The notes under the pieces: model-generated | The model's input: only the letters and a program-made list of their open reading frames with translations | Databases searched by the model: none | Told to the model about the DNA's origin: nothing | Position numbers and translations under genes: made by a program | Part shown: positions 8,487 through 17,079 of the stretch, piece by piece | Layout: each line of letters opens with the position of its first letter | Numbering within the stretch: the first letter of the stretch is position 1 | Source: JAZGER01 sp036480335 | GTDB taxonomy: Bacteria; Pseudomonadota; Gammaproteobacteria; DSM-19610 | Direction of reading: 5' to 3' | Assembly (NCBI GenBank): GCA_036480335.1 | Contig: JAZGGH010000037.1 | Location: 1 to 64,000 of the forward strand | DNA: 64,000 nt

Positions 8487-8906
8487 TCAGGCATCCAATG
8501 TATCCAGAGCCTTCTGGAAACGGTTGGCATGTGATCTTTCAGCCTTGGCCAGCGTTTCAAACCAGTCAGCAATCTCATCGAACTCTTCTTCACGAGCGGC
8601 TTTTGCCATACCTGGATACATGTCTGTGTATTCATGTGTTTCGCCAGCAATAGCGGCTTTCAGATTATCCGAAGTCGCACCAATTGGCAGGCCGGTTGCT
8701 GGATCACCAACAATTTCCAGATATTCAAGGTGCCCGTGCGCATGGCCAGTTTCGCCTTCAGCTGTTGAACGAAAAACGGCAGCTACATCATTGTAGCCTT
8801 CAACATCCGCCTTTGATGCGAAATAAAGGTAACGACGGTTCGCCTGTGACTCACCGGCAAACGCGTCTTTTAAATTCTGTTCAGTTTTACTGCCTTTCAG
8901 GTCCAT
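8487..8906 (-). CDS. Rubrerythrin, diiron domain only
   Basis: Rubrerythrins reduce hydrogen peroxide at a diiron site in a four-helix bundle. The 139-aa protein shows the expected ligand motifs: AGESQANRRYLYFA, AEGETGHAHGH, AGETHEYTDMYP and AKAERSHANRF. The C-terminal rubredoxin-like Cys4 domain is absent, so an external electron donor is needed. The FeS oxidoreductase encoded downstream is a plausible but unproven partner. The AGAAAAAA leader before the ATG gives a modest ribosome-binding site. The gene is divergent from xseB, with about 195 bases between them. Confidence 0.93.
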   Translation of the reverse strand: MDLKGSKTEQNLKDAFAGESQANRRYLYFASKADVEGYNDVAAVFRSTAEGETGHAHGHLEYLEIVGDPATGLPIGATSDNLKAAIAGETHEYTDMYPGMAKAAREEEFDEIADWFETLAKAERSHANRFQKALDTLDA

Positions 8907-9101
8907 TTTTTTCTCCGAATTAATGCGAGGTTGTGTAGGAGCAAATCTAGCTCAGGACTTTTAATCTGTCAATGCTGTAATCCATTAGATTTCACGATAT
9001 TTTATATTGTTAATAACTATTACCCACATAATTCACGTTTATTAATGCAATTACCGTCCAGATTTGGCAGGATATACGCCCGAGTGAAAGGATCCCTGAT
9101 A

Positions 9102-9344
9102 ATGGCAAAGCGTGCAGTAAAAACACCCGACTTTGAGGGTCAGCTCAAAGAACTGGAAAGTATTGTCGAGAATATGGAAAAAGGCGATCTCAGCCTGGAT
9201 GAATCCCTGAAACAGTTCGAACAGGGCATTAAACTCACCCGAACCTGCCAGCAAGCATTGAAAACAGCCGAACAAAAGGTCGAAATTTTGATGCACAAGG
9301 ATGCTGACGATGAGTTGCAGCCATTCGATGACCAGGCAGAATAA
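9102..9344 (+). CDS. xseB: Exodeoxyribonuclease VII small subunit
   Basis: XseB is the small subunit of exonuclease VII, which degrades single-stranded DNA to oligonucleotides together with XseA. The 80-aa protein has the family pattern FEGQLKELESIVENMEKGDLSLDESLKQFEQGI. The reading frame is open further upstream, but the ATG at 9102 has AAAGGA nine bases before it and gives the usual length. The gene overlaps ispA by 17 bases, the classical xseB-ispA-dxs order. Confidence 0.95.
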   Translation: MAKRAVKTPDFEGQLKELESIVENMEKGDLSLDESLKQFEQGIKLTRTCQQALKTAEQKVEILMHKDADDELQPFDDQAE

Positions 9345-10236
9345 TCCAGCACTGAAGCGCTTTGCTGATGAGAATCTGGCGCGAGTAGATACCACTCTCA
9401 ATGATTTGCTACCACCGGAAAACATCCTTCCTGCCTCATTGCACCAGGCCATGCGCTACAGCGTTCTCAATGGCGGCAAACGCATTCGACCTTTGCTTGT
9501 CTACGCCGCAGGCCAGGCCTGTCAGACACCTGTAGAGGCTCTGAATATATTTGCCGCAGCCGTCGAAATGATTCATGCCTATTCATTGATTCATGATGAC
9601 CTGCCTGCTATGGATAATGACGCGCTGCGCCGCGGCCGACCTACCTGTCATATCAAGTTTGGAGAAGCGGAGGCTATCCTGGCTGGTGATGCATTACAGG
9701 CACTGGCTTTTCGCTCATTGGCCCATTCATCCATGGCAGGCTGCTCTGCCGAACAACGCCTTGAAGCCATTAAACTCCTCGCTGAAGCCAGCGGTTCCCG
9801 TGGCATGGTTGGTGGTCAGTCAATTGATCTTGCATCCATCAACAAACAACTCGACATCGCCGAACTTGAAGACATGCACGTGCATAAAACCGGTGCATTG
9901 ATTCGAGCGTCTGTACTCGGAGCGGTCATTTGTAGCGCAAAGATCTCCTCCCAGGATCAACAGGCACTGGACCATTATGCACAATTTATCGGCCTCGCAT
10001 TCCAGGTTCAGGATGACATCCTCGACGTCACCGGAGACACGGCTGAAACAGGCAAGAATACCGGCGCAGATCAAGCACTTAACAAACCTACTTATGTTTC
10101 TTTATTAGGCTTGTCGGAAGCCAGGCGGCGTGTCACTGAACTACATGAATCCGCTCTGGATAGCCTGAAAAATCTGGGCCAACAGGCTGATCCGCTGCGC
10201 TGGCTATCCGCACAAATTGTCACCCGGCGTAGATAA
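9328..10236 (+). CDS. ispA: Farnesyl diphosphate synthase
   Basis: IspA condenses isopentenyl diphosphate with dimethylallyl and geranyl diphosphate to make farnesyl diphosphate for ubiquinone and undecaprenyl carriers. The product is 302 aa from the ATG at 9328; an earlier ATG at 9301 is possible but less like the family. The first aspartate-rich motif is DDLPAMD at residues 90-96, the second is DDILD at 229-233, and GGKRIRP binds diphosphate. It overlaps the end of xseB and is followed by dxs after 86 bases. Confidence 0.94.
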   Translation: MTRQNNPALKRFADENLARVDTTLNDLLPPENILPASLHQAMRYSVLNGGKRIRPLLVYAAGQACQTPVEALNIFAAAVEMIHAYSLIHDDLPAMDNDALRRGRPTCHIKFGEAEAILAGDALQALAFRSLAHSSMAGCSAEQRLEAIKLLAEASGSRGMVGGQSIDLASINKQLDIAELEDMHVHKTGALIRASVLGAVICSAKISSQDQQALDHYAQFIGLAFQVQDDILDVTGDTAETGKNTGADQALNKPTYVSLLGLSEARRRVTELHESALDSLKNLGQQADPLRWLSAQIVTRRR

Positions 10237-10322
10237 TCGTTTACCTCACGGACATGAATTCCAGTTGCATGCCTGCGGTCAGGCACGGATAATCGGGTTT
10301 AATCAGAGCCACCACCCCGCCC

Positions 10323-12212
10323 ATGACTGAACTGACGACAACACCCATTCTCGACAGCATAGAAAACCCTGCAGACTTGCGTGCTCTGCCGGTGTCGCAA
10401 TTATTACCGCTGGCCATTGAAGCGAGGCGTTTTCTGATCGAGAGCGTGGCAAAAACCGGCGGACACCTGGCAGCCAATCTTGGCGTGATCGAACTCACTC
10501 TGGCTATCCATTATGTTTTCAATACGCCCAACGACCGCCTGGTCTGGGATGTTGGCCACCAAAGCTATTTGCACAAAATCATCACCGGAAGAAAACACCG
10601 TATGCCATCCCTGCGTAAGAAAGATGGGCTGGCCGGTTTTCCCAATCGTAGCGAAAGCGCTTACGATGCCTTCGGCGTCGGACACTCAAGCACCTCGATC
10701 AGTGCCGCTCTGGGTATGGCAATTGCCGCGACGCAACAAAACATTAACCGCCGTGCGATTGCCGTTATCGGTGATGGTGCCATGTCCGCAGGTCAGGCTT
10801 TCGAAGCACTGAATCATGCAGGCTCACTGGATGCTAACCTGCTTGTCATCCTCAATGACAATGACATGTCGATTTCCCCTAACGTCGGTGGGCTGTCTAA
10901 ATACCTTGGCCGTTTACTCTCTGGCCGCACCTACGCAACTGTCCGCGAAGGCAGTAAAAGGGTATTGCAAAACATCCCGCCTGTCTGGGAACTCGCCAAA
11001 CGCACTGAAGAACACGTCAAAGGAATGATCGTCCCTGGCACCCTGTTTGAAGAGTTAGGTTTTAACTACATTGGTCCCATCGATGGCCACGATATCCATA
11101 CCCTGATTCGCACCTTCCGCAATCAGCTGTCACAACATGGACCGCAGTTATTGCATGTCATTACTCGTAAGGGCAAAGGCTATCTGCCGGCTGAATCAGA
11201 TCCCTGCGGCTACCACGGTGTTGGCCCCTTTGAAAAAACCTCGGGAAAATCGGTTAACACGACATCTGGTGGACCAACCTACACTCAGGTCTTTAGCGAC
11301 TGGATTTGTGACATGGCCAACAAAGAACCCCGCCTGGTCGCTATTACACCTGCCATGCGTGAAGGTTCGGGGCTGGTGAAATTCTCCGAGCAATTCCCCA
11401 ACCGCTATTTTGATGTCGCCATTGCTGAGCAACATAGCCTGACACTGGCTGCAGGCATGGCCTGTGACGGACTCAAACCGGTTGTTGCCATTTACTCTAC
11501 GTTTCTACAACGTGCCTACGACCAGCTTATTCATGATATCGCCATACAGAACCTGCCGGTTGTGTTCGCCATTGACCGCGGTGGCCTGGTCGGTGCTGAT
11601 GGCCCTACTCACTCTGGCAACTACGACATCAGCTATCTGAGCTGCATTCCAAACATGACTGTCATGGTGCCTGCCGATGAAAACGAATGTCGACAGATGC
11701 TCTACACCGCCATGCTGGTTGACGGCCCCTGTGCAGTTCGCTACCCACGTGGCCAGGGGCCGGGTGTCAGCGTTCTTCAGGAAATGCAGGCGCTGCCACT
11801 GGGTAAGGCCGAAACCCGTAGGCAGGGTAAGGATATCGCCCTGCTGGTATTTGGCAGTTTGTTGCATAATGCCCTTCAGATTGCTGAGGAAATGAATGCA
11901 ACAGTCATCAATATGCGTTTTGTGAAACCCTTGGATGAAGCCGCAATCCTTGAAACAGCACGCTCACATTCCCTCCTTCTGACACTCGAGGACAATGCCA
12001 TTGCCGGTGGCGCTGGCAGCCTGGTAGGTAACCTGCTGGCTAAAAACAATATTTCTGTTCAGCTAATACAAATGGGCATTCCTGACCGATATCTGGAACA
12101 TGCCAGCCGCGAACAACAGCTGGCAGAATGTGGTCTTGACAGCGAAGGTATCCGCCGACAAATTCAGCAGGCAAAAAAGAGTCGGATTGCCAAACTCAAG
12201 GTAGTCGATTAG
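10323..12212 (+). CDS. dxs: 1-deoxy-D-xylulose-5-phosphate synthase
   Basis: Dxs makes deoxyxylulose phosphate from pyruvate and glyceraldehyde phosphate with thiamine diphosphate; it is the entry step of the MEP pathway. The 629-aa protein has family length, the ThDP/Mg motif GDGAMSAG starting at residue 150 and ending in LNDND, VWDVGHQSY near the N terminus, and the transketolase pyrimidine domain (IAEQHSLTLAAGMA, DRGGLVGADGPTH). Upstream ispA and the distant ispG (32.8 kb) belong to the same pathway. Confidence 0.96.
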   Translation: MTELTTTPILDSIENPADLRALPVSQLLPLAIEARRFLIESVAKTGGHLAANLGVIELTLAIHYVFNTPNDRLVWDVGHQSYLHKIITGRKHRMPSLRKKDGLAGFPNRSESAYDAFGVGHSSTSISAALGMAIAATQQNINRRAIAVIGDGAMSAGQAFEALNHAGSLDANLLVILNDNDMSISPNVGGLSKYLGRLLSGRTYATVREGSKRVLQNIPPVWELAKRTEEHVKGMIVPGTLFEELGFNYIGPIDGHDIHTLIRTFRNQLSQHGPQLLHVITRKGKGYLPAESDPCGYHGVGPFEKTSGKSVNTTSGGPTYTQVFSDWICDMANKEPRLVAITPAMREGSGLVKFSEQFPNRYFDVAIAEQHSLTLAAGMACDGLKPVVAIYSTFLQRAYDQLIHDIAIQNLPVVFAIDRGGLVGADGPTHSGNYDISYLSCIPNMTVMVPADENECRQMLYTAMLVDGPCAVRYPRGQGPGVSVLQEMQALPLGKAETRRQGKDIALLVFGSLLHNALQIAEEMNATVINMRFVKPLDEAAILETARSHSLLLTLEDNAIAGGAGSLVGNLLAKNNISVQLIQMGIPDRYLEHASREQQLAECGLDSEGIRRQIQQAKKSRIAKLKVVD

Positions 12213-12240
12213 TATTTACTGTTTTCGCTCTGGAAATACT

Positions 12241-12621
12241 GTGGCTTCCATCTATACCCTTAAAATTATCACGGATTTTGCTTCTGCGCATACGCTCAGC
12301 AATTATCCTGGCGCCTGTTCGCAAATGCACGGCCATAACTGGAAAGTCGAGGTCGAAGTCGAGGCAACAGAACTGGACAATGTGGGCATGGGCATCGACT
12401 TCAAAGTCATTAAACGGGCTACTCGCGACCTTGCCAAACAACTTGATCACCGTTATTTGAACGATCTTGAACCTTTTAAATCAGTCAACCCGACAGCGGA
12501 AAATATTGCAGCATACTTTTACCGGTCACTATCCAGACAACTGAATTCCTCAACCATCCGGGTAGATTCAGTCACGTTATGGGAAACTGAACGCGCCTGT
12601 GTGCGTTATGCAGAGAGATAG
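12241..12621 (+). CDS. queD: 6-carboxytetrahydropterin synthase (QueD)
   Basis: QueD converts dihydroneopterin triphosphate to 6-carboxytetrahydropterin, an early step to queuosine. The 126-aa protein carries the three zinc histidines H17 (SAH), H30 and H32 (MHGHNW), and the catalytic cysteine C26 four residues before the HGH. The start is GTG with only a weak GGAA upstream. It is followed by folE2 after 3 bases. FolE2 supplies the same dihydroneopterin triphosphate, so the two form a short metabolic unit. A 6-pyruvoyl-tetrahydropterin synthase of the same superfamily is the alternative, less likely in a bacterium. Confidence 0.9.
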   Translation: MASIYTLKIITDFASAHTLSNYPGACSQMHGHNWKVEVEVEATELDNVGMGIDFKVIKRATRDLAKQLDHRYLNDLEPFKSVNPTAENIAAYFYRSLSRQLNSSTIRVDSVTLWETERACVRYAER

Positions 12622-12624
12622 ATA

Positions 12625-13434
12625 ATGAGTACAACCAGCAAACAGGTCATTGAAGATGTTCAGGGAGAAACCGACACTCGCCAGCTTGCCATCAACAAGG
12701 TAGGCATCAAGGACATTCGCCATCCGGTACGTGTAAAGGATCGTTCCGAAGGTGAACAACATACTATTGCCAACTTTAATATGTATGTCAATCTGCCACA
12801 CAATTTCAAGGGCACGCATATGTCGCGCTTTATTGAAATTCTCAATTTGCATGAACGGGAAATCAGTATCGAATCCTTTGCCGACATGCTGCTGGAAATG
12901 CGTGAGCGACTGGAAGCTGAAGCAGGTCATATAGAAATGACCTTTCCGTTTTTTATCAATAAAAAAGCACCTGTCTCCGGCGTAGAAAGCCTGATGGATT
13001 ACGAAGTCTGCCTGATTGGCGAAATCTCGGGCGACAAAACCTCGCTACAGACACGGGTCGTTGTTCCGGTTACCAGCCTTTGCCCCTGCTCGAAAAAAAT
13101 CTCGGATCGTGGTGCGCATAATCAGCGTTCGCACCTCACTGTTACCGCATCCACCAATGATTTTGTCTGGATAGAAGAGCTGGTTGAAATGGTTGAAGCC
13201 GAGGCTTCCTGCGAACTCTATGGATTACTGAAACGGCCCGATGAAAAATATGTCACTGAACGCGCCTATGACAATCCAAAATTTGTTGAAGATGTTGTCC
13301 GGGATGTCGCAGCTCAGCTCAACAGGGACAGCCGGATAACCGCCTATACGGTTGAAGCCGAAAACTTTGAATCCATTCATAACCATTCAGCCTATGCCCT
13401 TATTCAGCGGGACAAGAGAGTAGATCCGGTGTAA
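12625..13434 (+). CDS. folE2: GTP cyclohydrolase FolE2 (type IB)
   Basis: FolE2 converts GTP to 7,8-dihydroneopterin triphosphate, the entry step to folate and queuosine, and can use several metals in place of zinc. The 269-aa protein has the diagnostic PVTSLCPCSKKIS (C153, C155) and GAHNQRSHLTV. It starts 3 bases after queD, so translation is coupled. The type IB enzyme is often kept where zinc is scarce; no Zur-like site was recognised here, and no folE (type IA) gene is in this window. Confidence 0.95.
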   Translation: MSTTSKQVIEDVQGETDTRQLAINKVGIKDIRHPVRVKDRSEGEQHTIANFNMYVNLPHNFKGTHMSRFIEILNLHEREISIESFADMLLEMRERLEAEAGHIEMTFPFFINKKAPVSGVESLMDYEVCLIGEISGDKTSLQTRVVVPVTSLCPCSKKISDRGAHNQRSHLTVTASTNDFVWIEELVEMVEAEASCELYGLLKRPDEKYVTERAYDNPKFVEDVVRDVAAQLNRDSRITAYTVEAENFESIHNHSAYALIQRDKRVDPV

Positions 13435-13438
13435 TCAA

Positions 13439-13561
13439 TCACAGCTCAATTGCCTCCAGAAAAGGCAGAGGAATCTCCATAACGACCACCGCTATCCAGC
13501 CAATCAGGGCAATAACGAGTAATAACAGAACGAGAGTAAGATGGCGTTCGAAGGGTAACAT
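13439..13561 (-). CDS. Possible 40-aa single-span membrane peptide
   Basis: This short frame encodes MLPFERHLT followed by a strongly hydrophobic span (VLLLLVIALIGWIAVVV, residues 11-27) and the tail MEIPLPFLEAIEL. AGGAG lies 6 bases before the ATG, which is good support for translation. It is on the same strand as pgpA-thiL, 110 bases downstream of pgpA, and its stop falls 4 bases past the folE2 stop on the other strand. I recognise no family. It may be a small inner-membrane regulator or an accessory to pgpA. Confidence 0.55.
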   Translation of the reverse strand: MLPFERHLTLVLLLLVIALIGWIAVVVMEIPLPFLEAIEL

Positions 13562-13671
13562 TCGGTAACTCCTGAAATCGGAAAAGCTTTTTCTATGTTA
13601 CCCCCGGATGACAGAACGATTCCTTGCCCAGGATCAAAGAAGGCCAATCCGCAGAAGACTAATGAAGAGGA

Positions 13672-14175
13672 CTAATCCAGAGAGCCGATAAAAAGCAACC
13701 ACAAACCACCGCCAGCCAGCAGACCGGCGACAACATCATCCAGCATAATCCCCAAACCCCCACCCAGACGACGATCCAGCACACATATCGGCCAGGGCTT
13801 GAGAATATCGAACAATCGAAAAGCGGCAAATCCGGCAGCCATCCAGATCCATTCCGAAGGCAAGAATGCCATGGTAATGAGATAACCGGCAATTTCATCC
13901 CAGACAATACCTGAATGATCATGCACGCCCAACACGGTTGCTGCATGTCCGCAAATCCAGATACCGACAATAGAGACCATAACCACGACTAGCAGGTAAA
14001 ACATCTGAGGTAAAGGTTGCAACAATAGGAACAACAATACACCCACCAGTGTACCCCATGTGCCCGGCGCTTTTGGCGCAAGGCCACTGCCAAAACCAAA
14101 GGCAATGAAGACGATGGGCTGCTGAATCAATGCTTGCAGAGAAGGTGTATTCCGATGTTTATCCGAAGTGGTCAT
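13672..14175 (-). CDS. pgpA: Phosphatidylglycerophosphatase A
   Basis: PgpA removes phosphate from phosphatidylglycerol phosphate in the inner membrane to make phosphatidylglycerol. The 167-aa protein has the family start FGSGLAPKAPGTWGTLVG, the conserved WDEIAGYLI, and LDRRLGGGLGIMLDDVVAG, with several membrane spans. It overlaps the 3' end of thiL by 17 bases, the common thiL-pgpA arrangement in gammaproteobacteria. Confidence 0.94.
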   Translation of the reverse strand: MTTSDKHRNTPSLQALIQQPIVFIAFGFGSGLAPKAPGTWGTLVGVLLFLLLQPLPQMFYLLVVVMVSIVGIWICGHAATVLGVHDHSGIVWDEIAGYLITMAFLPSEWIWMAAGFAAFRLFDILKPWPICVLDRRLGGGLGIMLDDVVAGLLAGGGLWLLFIGSLD

Positions 14176-15103
14176 ATCCCGTCCCTTCTAGCTGATAACT
14201 GTGTCCATCCGCAGTGAGGATATCGATACCCTGCCCTTCCCGCACAACGCCGATGGTGGTTAATATCACACCCACTGCGGCAGCTTCGTTGATGAGTTCT
14301 TTCTCCAGATCAGGATCCAGAGTAAAACATAACTCGTAATCATCACCACCATTCAATATGTATATCCAGGGATCCGGGTATGACTGCGCCCGGAAAACCG
14401 CCGATTGTGGAATAGCATCCCGTTGAATCCGAGCACCGCACTGACTGGCCTCTAACAGATGGCCAAGATCAGCAAGCAAACCATCCGAAATATCAATGCA
14501 GGCAGTCGCTCTGCCCGCCAGCAAAGCCCCAATTCCTATTCGTGGCTGCGGTTTATGCAAATACTGTAACAGTTCATCAGCAACTATTTTACCGGCCTTG
14601 ATCCCCGCAACAGCAGCGGCAGCATTCCCAAAAGTCCCCGAAACCATGATCAATTGTCCCGTTCGGGCACCATTCCGACGCAATGCTGTGTCACAAAATC
14701 CTGATATCTGAATCGTTATTGACAAGGGTCCCCGGGTGGTATCACCACCGACCAGTGCAACCTGGTAACTGTCAGCCAGAGCATACAACCCCTGGCTGAA
14801 TTTCAGTAGCCAGTCCTCATCTACTTGCGGTAATGTCAGCGCCAGGGTAAACCAGGCAGGCTCGGCACCCATGGCCGCCAGATCACTAAGGTTGACGGCC
14901 AGAGCCTTGTAACCGATAAGTTCGGGATCAGTCACCGGAAAAAAATGCACTCCCTCAATCAGGGTATCTACCGACATGACCAGTTGCTTACCGTCAGGCA
15001 CTTTCAGTATGGCAGCATCATCGCCAACACCCAGCACCACATCCTGCCTGTCAATACCGCGCATAAAGTATTGATGAATCAAGTCAAACTCCGATTTTTC
15101 CAA
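14159..15103 (-). CDS. thiL: Thiamine-monophosphate kinase
   Basis: ThiL phosphorylates thiamine monophosphate to the active cofactor thiamine diphosphate, which Dxs and AceE encoded nearby require. The 314-aa protein shows GVGDDAAIL, SVDTLIEGVHFF, LSDLAAMGAEPAW, GGDTTRGPLSI and DISDGLLADLGH, in family order. It begins 3 bases after the CBS-domain gene ends, so the two are probably cotranscribed. The usual upstream nusB is absent. Confidence 0.95.
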   Translation of the reverse strand: MEKSEFDLIHQYFMRGIDRQDVVLGVGDDAAILKVPDGKQLVMSVDTLIEGVHFFPVTDPELIGYKALAVNLSDLAAMGAEPAWFTLALTLPQVDEDWLLKFSQGLYALADSYQVALVGGDTTRGPLSITIQISGFCDTALRRNGARTGQLIMVSGTFGNAAAAVAGIKAGKIVADELLQYLHKPQPRIGIGALLAGRATACIDISDGLLADLGHLLEASQCGARIQRDAIPQSAVFRAQSYPDPWIYILNGGDDYELCFTLDPDLEKELINEAAAVGVILTTIGVVREGQGIDILTADGHSYQLEGTGYDHFG

Positions 15104-15106
15104 CGA

Positions 15107-15529
15107 CTATTCCTTTGTATCTGACTGATGGGCAATCGCCCTGAAAACATCCCGCCAGCTTAATATACCCTGGACTTCTTCATCTCGATTAAGTACCGGC
15201 AAACAGGATACTGACTGTTCCAGAAAGCGATGAATACCCTGCATAACAGTTTCATCATCATAAATAGTAACCGGGTGCCGTGTCATTACCTGATGGGCAT
15301 GCTTGCGTAACGTTGCCGCATCTCGCGGCAGTTCTGATGGTGTATCCAGATAAGGACTCAGAGACTTGAGAATATCCCGGTCAGAAATAACCCCCTGCAA
15401 GTGTTTGTTTTTATTTATCACGAGAATATGATGGAACTTAACCTGCTTGAAAATATCATGAATAACTTTTACCGTATCATCCATATCTACGGTTACAATT
15501 CGTTGGGTCATAATATCGGCTATACGCAT
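15107..15529 (-). CDS. CBS-pair domain protein
   Basis: The 140-aa protein consists of two CBS repeats and nothing else. The first (residues about 1-65) has the start RIADIMTQRIVTVDMDDTV and GVISDRDILK. The second (about 75-135) has VMTRHPVTIYDDETV and GILSWRDVFRAI. CBS pairs bind adenine nucleotides and act as sensors. It lies directly upstream of thiL with a 3-base gap, so a link to thiamine or lipid metabolism is possible but only suggested by position. It is divergent from the SDR gene. Confidence 0.88.
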   Translation of the reverse strand: MRIADIMTQRIVTVDMDDTVKVIHDIFKQVKFHHILVINKNKHLQGVISDRDILKSLSPYLDTPSELPRDAATLRKHAHQVMTRHPVTIYDDETVMQGIHRFLEQSVSCLPVLNRDEEVQGILSWRDVFRAIAHQSDTKE

Positions 15530-15598
15530 GTTTATTTCCTGCCTGTCCGGTTGTTACAAACAACCCATTACATATATACAAGGTTAACATAGAGACAT

Positions 15599-16270
15599 AT
15601 GAATATTGTCATTACAGGTGCCAACCGAGGCATTGGGCTCGCGTTGACAAAGTTATACCTGGATCGTGGTGATAGCGTGTGGGCATGCTATCGCAATGAC
15701 CTGGGAGGCTTGTCAGCAATCACTTCAGATCGCCTGGTACAACTGCAGTGGGATATCAGTCAAACTGTTTCAACGAACACACTGCAACAGATACCCGATA
15801 GAGTTGATCTGTTATTCAACAATGCGGGTATCTATGGTCCCTACGACGGGCAAACACTAGAAACTATCACTGCTGAAGACATGCTGCAGGTTTTCGATGT
15901 CGATTGTGTAGGCGCTCTGCGGGTAGTACAAAGCCTGCAGGACAAAATCATTTCAGCACAGGGAATAATCGCCAATATCAGTTCAAAAATGGGCTCATCT
16001 GACGATAACACCAGTGGTGGCTGCTATGCGTACCGTGCTGCAAAAGCCGCTATGATCATCGTTTCAAAATCCATGGCGGTTGATCTTGGCAAACTGGGCG
16101 TCAGGGTCATCACCCTGCACCCAGGCTGGGTACAGACCGATATGACCCATCACAGCGGCGAAATCGATGCCGATACTTCGGCCAATGGACTGGCCACCGT
16201 TATTGACACTATCGACCAGTATTCACCCGGTGCTTTTATTGCCTGGGATGGCGAACGAATACCCTATTAG
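15599..16270 (+). CDS. Short-chain dehydrogenase/reductase
   Basis: The 223-aa protein is a classical SDR. The NAD(P)-binding motif TGANRGIG is at residues 6-13, NNAG follows, and the catalytic YRAAKAAM (Tyr and Lys four residues apart) comes after SSKMGS. Its overall layout is like the C-factor/sniffer carbonyl reductase group. The substrate cannot be told from the sequence. It ends 17 bases before the Wzz-like gene and may share its transcript. Confidence 0.88.
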   Translation: MNIVITGANRGIGLALTKLYLDRGDSVWACYRNDLGGLSAITSDRLVQLQWDISQTVSTNTLQQIPDRVDLLFNNAGIYGPYDGQTLETITAEDMLQVFDVDCVGALRVVQSLQDKIISAQGIIANISSKMGSSDDNTSGGCYAYRAAKAAMIIVSKSMAVDLGKLGVRVITLHPGWVQTDMTHHSGEIDADTSANGLATVIDTIDQYSPGAFIAWDGERIPY

Positions 16271-16287
16271 GATGCACTGAACCATTC

Positions 16288-17079
16288 ATGGATAAACTCA
16301 TTCAGCGGCTATCCGCCTACGCGCTGGGTATCTGGCAAAACCGTCGATTCTGCCTGAGCATAATAGTTGTGTTAGCCATTGCTAGCTGCCTGACCATCAG
16401 TTTACTGCCCAATATTTATCTGACACAGGCCACAGTTTATTCCAATAATCCTGCTATAAAACACACCATACTGAACAGCATCACTCTGGCAACCGCACTG
16501 CAAAAGGTGGCTCCAGAAAATTCACCTCCCATCAGCGAACAACAGGTCAAAAAACTGCGAAAAAACCTGCGGCTGACCACTAGCATCAACCCGGAAAATG
16601 CCATCGTCAAAATCAGTTACCTGTCAAAATCGACCGAACGTGGTTTCAGAATAATCAATTCACTGATTGAAAATCTGATTGCCGAGTCGCTCGCCGACAG
16701 CAAGATGACGCCAGTTTCTCCTGCAGGTATACGAATCATTGAATATCCGCAAAAACCGGGCCTGCCTCATTTACCAAACAGAGCATTTCTACTGAAACTA
16801 TCGTATATAGTTTCCAGTATGGCAGGAATATTGCTAACCTTGTATCGCTATCGGAACAGCCCTTTTATCAGTGACCATAGACAGCTGAGAAAAAGAATTC
16901 ATCGTCCCATACTTGGCGTTATCGCACAACAACATGATCAGGCATATATTATTAATCGACGAAAACAGACCGCCCTGTTTCTCCTTAGCCTGTTCATCCT
17001 CTGCAACTACATGTCATTCAGTATTCTCTATCACAATAGTGTTTCCCATTTTTTACTGAGCCTGGTGTTCGCCACATGA
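16288..17079 (+). CDS. Short Wzz/GumC-like polysaccharide copolymerase
   Basis: The 263-aa protein has the Wzz pattern. A first membrane span lies near residues 23-43, a periplasmic segment follows with STERGFRIINSLIENLI, and a proline-rich stretch ends before the second span (EYPQKPGLPHLPNRAFLL, about 153-186). One or two further C-terminal spans lie near 229-260. The long periplasmic coiled coil of full-size GumC/Wzc proteins is missing. The gene overlaps the ATPase gene by 4 bases, as expected for a split copolymerase/kinase pair. No glycosyltransferase or export gene is nearby. Confidence 0.72.
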   Translation: MDKLIQRLSAYALGIWQNRRFCLSIIVVLAIASCLTISLLPNIYLTQATVYSNNPAIKHTILNSITLATALQKVAPENSPPISEQQVKKLRKNLRLTTSINPENAIVKISYLSKSTERGFRIINSLIENLIAESLADSKMTPVSPAGIRIIEYPQKPGLPHLPNRAFLLKLSYIVSSMAGILLTLYRYRNSPFISDHRQLRKRIHRPILGVIAQQHDQAYIINRRKQTALFLLSLFILCNYMSFSILYHNSVSHFLLSLVFAT

